This document shows positions 7,592-14,572 of a stretch of 36,129 nucleotides of DNA, piece by piece (position 1 is the stretch's first letter; every line of letters begins with the position of its first letter). The notes under the pieces were generated by a model. The model had not been told where the DNA came from. It did not search any database and was given only the letters and a program-made list of their open reading frames with translations. Origin of the DNA: Clostridia bacterium (GTDB taxonomy: Bacteria > Bacillota > Clostridia > Oscillospirales > CAG-272); assembly GCA_017505745.1 (NCBI GenBank), contig JAFVOP010000054.1:1-36129 (forward strand). The letters run 5' to 3'. A program made the translations under genes and the position numbers.

Positions 7592-7620
7592 AGTATAGCA
7601 CAAAGCCCCCGATTTGTCAA
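7592..7620 (-). promoter_or_regulatory. Promoter of the SemiSWEET-like gene
   Basis: Minus-strand TTGACA (7615-7620), 17 nt, TATACT (7592-7597), ending 39 nt before the start at 7553. Confidence 0.8.
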
Positions 7621-7890
7621 GGAGCGGGGAACACAAATCCGCGCGCGGTCGCAGTACTCGGATTACTGCCTTTTGTGCATTTTGCCAACAGGCTTTGGAA
7701 CGTCATCTTTTTGCAAAAAAAGAGGCCTTTTCTCTCTTTTTTGCGAGAAAAAAGAGACTTTTTGGGTCTTTTTTCAGGATGAAACGGTGTCAAGACGGAA
7801 CATCTTTCTTTTTGTGCACTTTATGCAAGTAAATTTTTTTGCATAAAACGCCGAAAAACATCGAACTAAGTAAAAAAAGTGAAAAAGCGA
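7621..7890. other. Gene-free stretch with several inverted repeats
   Basis: No gene is supported here. It holds an A/T-rich stem TCTCTTTTTT/AAAAAAGAGA near 7733-7757 and a 9-bp dyad TTTATGCAA/TTGCATAAA at 7820-7847. The motif TTTTGTGCA occurs twice, near 7670 and 7811. The stems could be terminators or leader structure for the transport operon, or a small RNA could be encoded, but no clear promoter for one was found. Confidence 0.35.
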
Positions 7891-7920
7891 TTGCAATCCC
7901 AAGCGGGTTGGTGGTATAAT
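7891..7920 (+). promoter_or_regulatory. Promoter of the RDD/ABC transporter/nuclease operon
   Basis: TTGCAA (7891-7896), 18 nt, TATAAT (7915-7920), about 53 nt before the TTG start at 7974. This is the only clear promoter seen before the solute-binding protein gene. Confidence 0.65.
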
Positions 7921-7973
7921 ATAAAAGTGTGGTATTTGTTTCGAAAAGTACGGAAGAAAAGGAGAGAGGCACG

Positions 7974-8717
7974 TTGTTTGATCTGCAAAAGGCAAGCTTG
8001 TGGAAGCGTCTTTCCGCGGCGTTGTTGGATGGAATTCTTTTGGTAACGGTGGCGGTTGGCGCAGTGCTCCTGCTCTCCCTGCTCCTTGGATACGATGCAA
8101 GGGTGGAGCGGCTGGAGGAGATCTACGCCATCTACGAATCCGACTACGGCGTGGAATTTGACCTGACTCAGGAGGAATACGAGGCGCTTGATGATGCGGC
8201 GCGCGAGAGATATGACGAGGCAAGTCTGGCATTTTCCAAGGACGGTGAGGTCAGTCACCTCTTTGAATTGCTGTTTCATCTGACGATCCTGATGATCGTA
8301 TTCGGAATTCTGCTCGCATTTTTACTTCTGGAATTTTTGGTTCCGCTTCTGCTTCAAAACGGACAAACGGTTGGTAAAAAGGTGTTTGGCGTGGGTGTGA
8401 TGCGCACCGACGGCGTTAAGCTTACCCCCCTGCTTCTCTTTGTTCGCACGGTGCTTGGCAAATACACCGTGGGAACCATGCTCCCCGTGATGCTGGCCGT
8501 TCTGCTTTATTTCGGTGTGATGGGACCGATCGGGCTTTTGCCCGCGGCAGCGCTCCTGTTTGCGCAGGTCCTGCTCCTGTTTGCCACTCCGGCGCACACG
8601 CCGCTTCACGATAAGCTGGCGCATACCGTTACCGTGGACCTTTCCAGCCAGATGATTTTTGAAACTCCCGAAGAGCTTCTTGCCTATCAAACAAAATACA
8701 ACGAAAGTAAGGAATGA
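7974..8717 (+). CDS. RDD family membrane protein
   Basis: A 247-residue membrane protein. The RDD signature is present: LWKRLSAALLDGILL at the N-terminus (Arg and Asp in the first helix), a central VGKKVFGVGVMRTDG segment and a C-terminal HTPLHDKLAHTVTV. Hydrophobic helices lie at about 10-35, 95-122 and 160-205. I chose the TTG at 7974 because AAGGAGAG lies just upstream; the GTG at 7929 falls only 8 nt past the -10 box and has no ribosome binding site. Its stop is 7 nt from the ATPase gene, so it is co-transcribed with the transporter. Role unknown; RDD proteins are often linked to transport. Confidence 0.82.
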   Translation: MFDLQKASLWKRLSAALLDGILLVTVAVGAVLLLSLLLGYDARVERLEEIYAIYESDYGVEFDLTQEEYEALDDAARERYDEASLAFSKDGEVSHLFELLFHLTILMIVFGILLAFLLLEFLVPLLLQNGQTVGKKVFGVGVMRTDGVKLTPLLLFVRTVLGKYTVGTMLPVMLAVLLYFGVMGPIGLLPAAALLFAQVLLLFATPAHTPLHDKLAHTVTVDLSSQMIFETPEELLAYQTKYNESKE

Positions 8718-8724
8718 GACGATT

Positions 8725-9816
8725 ATGAAGGTTGAATTGCGGAATTTGACAAAAATATTTCCCAGCCGAAACAAAAAATCGGGGGAGGAAGTGATTGCCG
8801 TAAACGATTTTACGTTTACCATCCCCGACGGCAAGCTGATCGGCCTGCTTGGCCCCTCCGGATGCGGAAAGAGTACTACACTTTACATGATCAGCGGTCT
8901 GCAAAAGCCGACCTCCGGACAGATCTTTTTCGGAGAGGATGACGTGACGGAGCTGTCTGCGGAGAACCGCGGGATCGGTCTGGTGTTCCAGAACTACGCG
9001 CTCTACCCGCATATGACGGTCAAGCAGAATATTCTGTTTCCGCTTCAAAACCTGAAGGGGGCGGACAAGCTTCCCAAGGCCGAAATGCTGCAGCGCGCCT
9101 ACGAGGCGGCAAAGCTGGTGCAGATCGACGAGTTGATGGATCGCAAACCGGGAGAGCTTTCGGGCGGTCAGCAGCAGCGTGTTGCCATTGCGCGCGCACT
9201 GGTAAAGATGCCCAAGGTACTGCTTCTGGACGAGCCGCTTTCCAACCTCGACGCGCGGTTGCGTCTGCAAACGCGTGAGGAGATCCGCCGCATTCAGAAG
9301 GAAACGGGCATCACCACGATTTTCGTTACCCACGACCAGGAGGAGGCCATGAGCATTTCGGATATGATCGTGGTCATGAAGCTGGGCGTGGTTCAGCAAA
9401 CGGGACGCCCACAGGAGGTTTACGACGATCCCACCAACCTGTTCGTGGCCAAGTTTTTGGGTACGCCTCCCATCAACGTGTTTGCGGGAGAGGTCAAGAG
9501 TGAGAAGCTCTACATCGGCGGTGTAGCCGTGTTGGACGTTCCCGGTGTGGAGGATCGCGAGGTGACGGTTGGAATCCGTCCCGAGGGCTTTGTGCCCGAT
9601 GCAAACGGTCCGCTTGTCTGCAAGCTCAATTCGGTGGAGGTCATGGGGCGTGACGTCAGTGTGGTTTCCACGCATGCGTCCTCCCTCAATCCCATCGTTC
9701 GCTCGATCGTCAACTCGGATTACAGGATCTCGTCCGAGGAAACCGTTCGCTATTCGCTGAAATCCCATAAGGTCTTCCTGTTTGACCGCCGGGACGAGAC
9801 CAGAATTCGCTTTTAA
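8725..9816 (+). CDS. ABC transporter ATP-binding protein, MalK/UgpC/MsmX type
   Basis: A 363-residue cytoplasmic ATPase that powers a CUT1-type importer. Walker A GPSGCGKST is at 43-51, the Q-loop VFQN at 87-90, the signature LSGGQQQR at 145-152, Walker B LLLDEP at 166-171 and the switch His in VTHDQEE near 203. A C-terminal regulatory extension (about 240-363) matches the MalK/UgpC class. The start at 8725 follows a modest AAGGA site. Genes for two permeases and a binding protein follow at once, so this is a dedicated rather than shared ATPase. Confidence 0.95.
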   Translation: MKVELRNLTKIFPSRNKKSGEEVIAVNDFTFTIPDGKLIGLLGPSGCGKSTTLYMISGLQKPTSGQIFFGEDDVTELSAENRGIGLVFQNYALYPHMTVKQNILFPLQNLKGADKLPKAEMLQRAYEAAKLVQIDELMDRKPGELSGGQQQRVAIARALVKMPKVLLLDEPLSNLDARLRLQTREEIRRIQKETGITTIFVTHDQEEAMSISDMIVVMKLGVVQQTGRPQEVYDDPTNLFVAKFLGTPPINVFAGEVKSEKLYIGGVAVLDVPGVEDREVTVGIRPEGFVPDANGPLVCKLNSVEVMGRDVSVVSTHASSLNPIVRSIVNSDYRISSEETVRYSLKSHKVFLFDRRDETRIRF

Positions 9817-9827
9817 GGGGAATCGGT

Positions 9828-10772
9828 ATGGTAGAAAGCAAACATAAATGGAAGGCGTGGCTATACCTGTCGCCTGCGATCGTGCTGCTGCTGATCTTTA
9901 CGGTATGGCCGATCATCAATACGATCCGTATGTCGTTGCTGGTGGACTACAGCACCATCAAGGAAACGGGCGGATACGCGTTTGATTTTGGCATCAAGAA
10001 CTTTGTTCGCGTGCTGAATTACCCCAAATTTCTCAACTGTTTGAAGAATACGTTGCTTCTTTGTGTGCTGACGGTTCCGCTTTCCACGATCCTGGCGCTT
10101 CTGATCGCGGTCTGCCTCAACGCCATCAAGCCCCTGCAACGGTTTTTGCAGACCGTGTTTTTCCTCCCCTATGTAACCAACTCGATCGCTATCGGTATGG
10201 TGTTTTCGGCGATGTTCAATATTATCGGAAACAACATTGGAAGCTCCACGCAGCTGATCACCACGGCGGGTATCATCAACAATATCATCGGGGTATTTGG
10301 CGTGGATCCGATCAACTGGATCAACGCCGGCTCAAGCTATTGGGCAAACATTACCGTTTTGGTGGTTTACATCGTGTGGGATGCGCTCCCGTTCAAGATC
10401 CTGGTGCTTCTGGGCGGACTGCAGAGCATCAACAGGCAGTATTACGATGCGGCAAAGGTGGATAGCACCCCGCGCTCCAGAGTATTTACCAAGATCACGG
10501 TTCCGCTGCTGTCTCCCATGATCGCCTACGTGGTGATCACGGCGTTTATCGGCGGATTTAAGGAATATTCCAGCATCGTTGGTATTTTTGGTGACGGAAT
10601 GGGTCCTGCGGGAGACAAAGGACGCCTGAACACGATGGTTGGATTTATTTACGATTCGCTTGCCGCCTCCCAGGAGGGCCTGGCAAGTGCGGCCGCGCTG
10701 ATTCTTTTTGCGATCATATTTGTTGTTACCATGATCAACCTGTATGTCAGCAAAAAGAAAACACACTACTAA
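9828..10772 (+). CDS. ABC transporter permease, MalF/UgpA type
   Basis: A 314-residue integral membrane subunit with about six helices (first at 11-33, last near 285-308). The EAA loop that docks on the ATPase is visible as YYDAAKVDSTPRSRVFTKITVPLLSP at about 204-229. It is the first of a heteromeric permease pair, 11 nt after the ATPase gene. The CUT1 class normally imports oligosaccharides, glycerol-phosphate compounds and similar; the nuclease neighbours suggest a nucleic-acid-derived substrate, but the sequence does not show this. Confidence 0.93.
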   Translation: MVESKHKWKAWLYLSPAIVLLLIFTVWPIINTIRMSLLVDYSTIKETGGYAFDFGIKNFVRVLNYPKFLNCLKNTLLLCVLTVPLSTILALLIAVCLNAIKPLQRFLQTVFFLPYVTNSIAIGMVFSAMFNIIGNNIGSSTQLITTAGIINNIIGVFGVDPINWINAGSSYWANITVLVVYIVWDALPFKILVLLGGLQSINRQYYDAAKVDSTPRSRVFTKITVPLLSPMIAYVVITAFIGGFKEYSSIVGIFGDGMGPAGDKGRLNTMVGFIYDSLAASQEGLASAAALILFAIIFVVTMINLYVSKKKTHY

Positions 10773-10784
10773 GGGGGTGGAGAA

Positions 10785-11675
10785 ATGACGGAACACGTTT
10801 CGATGCAGGAAAAGAATCTGCAGCAGGTCTCCGCGCACCAGCGCATTGTGAAGGTTGCCGTACAGGTGCTTCTGTACGCCTTCCTCTTTTTGATGGCCCT
10901 CACGGTCCTCTTCCCGTTTTACTGGATGCTGATCTCCTCGGTCAAAACGCTTGCCGAATATCAGCTTCAGATCCCTACCTTCTTCCCGCGCAAGATCGTT
11001 TTCTTCAACTACGTAGAGGCGTTTCAAACCGCCAATCTCGGCAGGCTCTTTCTCAATACGCTCTACGTGGGTGTTGTTTCCACACTGTTGTCTCTGGTGA
11101 TCACGGTGCTTTCGGCCTTCGCTTTTGCAAGACTTGAATTCAAGGGCAAGAACGCTCTGTTTGCCGCGCTCCTGGCAACCATGATGATCCCCGGGGAGCT
11201 CTTTACCATTACCAACTACATCACGGTGGATACCTTTGGATGGATGGAGACCTTTACGGCGCTGATCGTGCCGTTTTTGGTGAGTGTATTCTACATTTAT
11301 CTCCTGCGACAGAACTTTATGCAGATCCCCAACGAGCTGTACCTTGCGGCAAAGGTGGACGGAACGAGCGATTTGAAATACCTGTGGAAGGTGATGATCC
11401 CTCTGGCGCTCCCCACACTCATTTCGATCACGATCCTGAAAATGATGGGCGCGTGGAACTCCTACATCTGGCCGCGTCTGGTTGCCAACAAGCCGGAGAT
11501 GCGACTGATCACCAACGGTTTGCGCAACGCGTTTACCGATGCGAACACCCAGCAAACCAATATCCCCGTGCAGATGGCGGCGGTTGCAATTGTCTCCTTC
11601 CCGCTGTTCCTGGTGTTCATTTTCCTGCGCAAGTATATTATGAAGGGCGTTTCCCGCAGCGGCATCAAGGGATGA
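10785..11675 (+). CDS. ABC transporter permease, MalG/UgpE type
   Basis: A 296-residue second permease subunit. Hydrophobic helices occur at about 27-48, 92-115, 125-145, 158-178 and 262-282. The EAA loop reads ELYLAAKVDGTSDLKYLWKVMIP near 182-204. The ATG at 10785 follows GGGGGTGG-type pairing sequence 12 nt after the upstream stop. It completes the transmembrane channel with the MalF-type subunit. Confidence 0.93.
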   Translation: MTEHVSMQEKNLQQVSAHQRIVKVAVQVLLYAFLFLMALTVLFPFYWMLISSVKTLAEYQLQIPTFFPRKIVFFNYVEAFQTANLGRLFLNTLYVGVVSTLLSLVITVLSAFAFARLEFKGKNALFAALLATMMIPGELFTITNYITVDTFGWMETFTALIVPFLVSVFYIYLLRQNFMQIPNELYLAAKVDGTSDLKYLWKVMIPLALPTLISITILKMMGAWNSYIWPRLVANKPEMRLITNGLRNAFTDANTQQTNIPVQMAAVAIVSFPLFLVFIFLRKYIMKGVSRSGIKG

Positions 11676-11691
11676 CCGCACCCCAAATCCA

Positions 11692-11710
11692 ATATCAATA
11701 CCATTGATAT
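11692..11710. promoter_or_regulatory. Inverted repeat before the solute-binding protein gene
   Basis: ATATCAAT-ACC-ATTGATAT, a perfect 8-bp dyad in the 62-nt gap between the permease stop and the binding-protein start. It could be an operator, or a hairpin that adjusts the level of binding protein relative to permease, as is common for such operons. No clear promoter was seen with it. Confidence 0.4.
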
Positions 11711-11737
11711 AATTACGTTTTACGAAAGGAAGAAACC

Positions 11738-13168
11738 ATGAAAAAGACCATGACCAAGCTTCTCTCTCTGGTGCTTGCGGCGATGCTGATGCTCAGCACG
11801 CTTGCCTTTACCGGCTGCCAAAAGGCCATGCCCGACTTCGAAATGCCCGAAGGCGGCTATGACGGAAGCGAAGTGACCATCACGTTCTACCACACGATGG
11901 GGCAGTCTCTCCAGAGCGTTCTGAATTCCGCGATCGAGTATTTCAACACGCTCTACCCCAACATCCACATCGAGCATACGCAGATTGGCGGCTACGATGA
12001 CGTGCGCAACCAGATCAGCACCGAGCTGACCGCGCAAAGACAGCCCAACATCGCCTACTGCTATCCCGACCACGTGGCGCTTTATAACGTAGCGGATGCG
12101 GTGGTAACGCTCGACCAGTTCATCTCGAGCACGCAGGAGATCACGCTTGCCGACGGCTCCACCACGATCCTCGGCCTGACTCAGGAGCAGGTGGACGATT
12201 TCGTGGACGGCTACTGGAATGAGGGCAAGTCCTTCGGTGACGGTAAGATGTATGCGCTCCCGCTTTCCAAGTCCACCGAGCTGCTGTTCTACAACAAGAC
12301 CTTCTTCACCGAGCATAATCTGTCGGTACCCACTACCTGGGAGGAGATGGAGGCGGTTTGCAGACAGATCAAAGAGATCGATCCTACCTGTATCCCGCTT
12401 GGATATGACTCTGAGGCCAACTGGTTCATCACGCTTTGCCAGCAGTACGGCTCGCCCTACACCAGCCTGGATGATAGCGGACACTTCCTGTTTGATAACC
12501 AAACCAATATCGATTTCGTCAAAGAGCTTCGCACCTGGCACAAGGACGGTCTTGTGACCACGCAGGAGATCTACGGCGCGTACACCTCCGGACTCTTCAC
12601 CGCACAGGGTGAGGGAGAGGTCAAGAGCTATATGTCCATTGGCTCCTCGGGCGGTACCGTGCATCAGCTTCCTACCCAGGACGGCGACGGCAAGTATCCC
12701 TTTGAGGTTGGCATTGCTTCCATCCCGCAGGTGAACCCCGAAAAGCCCGCCGCAATCTCGCAGGGTCCCTCTCTCTGCATTTTCCAGAACGAGAATCCGC
12801 AGGAGGTAATCGCGTCCTGGCTGTTTATGAAGTTCCTTACCACCGATCTTGCCTTCCAGGCAGACTTCTCGATGGCATCGGGCTACGTTCCGGTCATTGA
12901 GTCGGCAAAGAACGATCCCTTCTACGAAAACTTCCTTTCCAAGGCAGACGGCTTTGATAATCTTGCCGCTCTTGGCGCCAGCGTATGTCTGGCCCAGAAA
13001 GACGCTTACTTCACCTCTCCCGCATTCAACGGCTCTACCGTTGCCCGCGAGCAGGTGGGCGCCCTGCTCCAGAAATGCCTGACCGAAAACTGGAGCGATG
13101 CCGAGCTGGATGCAAAGATCAAGGAAACATTCCGTGATGCGATCACGGAATGTGAATACCGTTCTTAA
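11738..13168 (+). CDS. Extracellular solute-binding lipoprotein of the ABC transporter (family 1)
   Basis: A 476-residue surface-anchored binding protein. The signal peptide is Lys-rich at 2-7 with a hydrophobic core, and the lipobox AFTGC places the lipid-bearing Cys at about residue 27. The mature part shows family 1 features: EVTITFYHTMG near the start, WEEMEAVCRQIKEIDP, and NPQEVIASWLFMKFLTT, typical of SBP_bac_1 sugar-type binding proteins. It captures the ligand outside and delivers it to the two permeases. Ligand is not readable. The gene follows the permease by 62 nt and precedes the thermonuclease-like gene by 19 nt. Confidence 0.93.
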   Translation: MKKTMTKLLSLVLAAMLMLSTLAFTGCQKAMPDFEMPEGGYDGSEVTITFYHTMGQSLQSVLNSAIEYFNTLYPNIHIEHTQIGGYDDVRNQISTELTAQRQPNIAYCYPDHVALYNVADAVVTLDQFISSTQEITLADGSTTILGLTQEQVDDFVDGYWNEGKSFGDGKMYALPLSKSTELLFYNKTFFTEHNLSVPTTWEEMEAVCRQIKEIDPTCIPLGYDSEANWFITLCQQYGSPYTSLDDSGHFLFDNQTNIDFVKELRTWHKDGLVTTQEIYGAYTSGLFTAQGEGEVKSYMSIGSSGGTVHQLPTQDGDGKYPFEVGIASIPQVNPEKPAAISQGPSLCIFQNENPQEVIASWLFMKFLTTDLAFQADFSMASGYVPVIESAKNDPFYENFLSKADGFDNLAALGASVCLAQKDAYFTSPAFNGSTVAREQVGALLQKCLTENWSDAELDAKIKETFRDAITECEYRS

Positions 13169-13187
13169 GCGTTGCGGGAGGACGGCC

Positions 13188-14546
13188 ATGAACCGGCATC
13201 TGCAAAAGGGAATCGCTTATCTGCTTCTCCTGTGCACGTTGCTTTGCGGCCTGTCGGCCTGCGGAGAAAGCGAGCCCTCGCACATCGACTACGCCGTTGC
13301 GCACACGTTTGACCCTGCCTCCACCGAAACGGTGAAGGCGGAGGTCACGGTGAAGAGCTTTATCGACGGCGACACCACGCATTTTTACGTTCCTACGTCC
13401 ATTTCGGAAAACGGCGTGCTCAAGGCGAGATACCTTGGCATCAATACCCCCGAATCCACAGGGCAGATCGAGGCGTACGGCAAAAAGGCGGCAAGCTTTA
13501 CCAGAGAAAAGCTGGAGTCGGCAACCTCGATCTACATCGAATCGGATAACGGCAAGTGGAATCTCGATTCCACCGGCGCGCGGCATCTGGTTTGGGTTTG
13601 GTACAAGAGCGCGGACAGTGATACCTACCGCAATCTGAACATCGAGATCATGCAGAACGGACTTGCGATCCAATCCAATTCGGCGGCCAACCGATACGGA
13701 GAATCCTGCGTGGCGGCCTACAATCAGGCAGCCGCCGAGCAGCTGCACGTCCATTCCAAAGAAAAGGATCCCGATTTCTACTACGGCGAGGCGATTGAGC
13801 TGACGCTCAAGGAGCTTCGTTGCAATATCGCGGATTACGCGGGAAAAACCGTGGCGTTTGAGGCTGTTGTTACCAAGAACAGCGGAGCTGACGGCGTGTA
13901 CGTGGAAGCGTACGATGCCGAAACCAATATGTACAACGGCATTTATGTGTACTACGGCGCCAATGCAACGCCTGCCGTTCGCGAGATCCTGAAGATCGGC
14001 ACACGCTTGCGCGTGGCGGGTAAGATCTCTGAGTTCAACGGCTCGTATCAGCTCTCGGACGTCAGTTATTCGCCCTACCGCCCCTCCTCCAAGGATCTGC
14101 AAAAGCTGGACGAGGAGATGCACGAGGCGGCATATACGCTGACCGATCCCGCCCGCTTTGTTTCGGGCGAGGTTGAAGTTTTGTTTGAGGATAGCAAGCA
14201 AACCTATTCTTATGCGGAATTGGCGTTGCATTCATCGGTAACGTTCGAGACCCTCAGAGTGTTGCGTACGTCCACCACCACCAATCCCGCAAGCTCCTCC
14301 AACGGTGCGATCACCGTTTACTGTGAAGCCTCCGACGGTACCAAGATCACGGTTCGGACCGCGGTTCTCTACCGGGAAGACGGGGCGCTTGTCACGGCAG
14401 ACCTCTTTGAGGGGAAGACGCTGGCATCTGTGAAGGGAATCATCGACTATTACGATCCCGATTCGGGAGAGGAAGAGGATGACGGCGATTTCCACTACCA
14501 GATCAAGGTCCTCTCTCTGGGGGACATTTCCATTCAGGGTTCCTAA
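13188..14546 (+). CDS. Surface lipoprotein with thermonuclease (SNase) domain and OB-fold-like C-terminus
   Basis: A 452-residue secreted lipoprotein with lipobox LSAC and the lipid Cys at 25. Residues about 48-210 form a staphylococcal-nuclease-like domain: FIDGDT (58-63), RYLGINTPE (81-89) supplying the catalytic-type Arg81 and Glu89, and TGARHLVW with Arg132. The second calcium-ligand Asp of S. aureus nuclease is Asn86 here. After it, VAFEAVVTKN through GTRLRVAGKISEFNGSYQLSDV resembles an OB-fold of the nucleic-acid-binding type; the last ~100 residues are unassigned. The start at 13188 has GGGAGG 6 nt upstream. It directly follows the transporter genes, so the likely role is cleavage of extracellular DNA or RNA at the cell surface. 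The nuclease fold call is strong; activity is inferred. Confidence 0.88.
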   Translation: MNRHLQKGIAYLLLLCTLLCGLSACGESEPSHIDYAVAHTFDPASTETVKAEVTVKSFIDGDTTHFYVPTSISENGVLKARYLGINTPESTGQIEAYGKKAASFTREKLESATSIYIESDNGKWNLDSTGARHLVWVWYKSADSDTYRNLNIEIMQNGLAIQSNSAANRYGESCVAAYNQAAAEQLHVHSKEKDPDFYYGEAIELTLKELRCNIADYAGKTVAFEAVVTKNSGADGVYVEAYDAETNMYNGIYVYYGANATPAVREILKIGTRLRVAGKISEFNGSYQLSDVSYSPYRPSSKDLQKLDEEMHEAAYTLTDPARFVSGEVEVLFEDSKQTYSYAELALHSSVTFETLRVLRTSTTTNPASSSNGAITVYCEASDGTKITVRTAVLYREDGALVTADLFEGKTLASVKGIIDYYDPDSGEEEDDGDFHYQIKVLSLGDISIQGS

Positions 14547-14572
14547 AAAAAATATAAAAAAGGAGAAAACCA

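Noticed and set aside
8725-11675. Calling the transporter a maltose or glycerol-phosphate system
   Set aside because: ATPase and permeases fit the MalFGK/UgpAEC class in general, but nothing in the binding protein or neighbours supports those substrates, so no symbol was given.
11720-13189. A 489-codon minus-strand frame opposite the solute-binding protein gene
   Set aside because: It is a shadow frame: the plus strand encodes a clear binding lipoprotein in an operon, and the antisense product matches no family and lacks a start signal.
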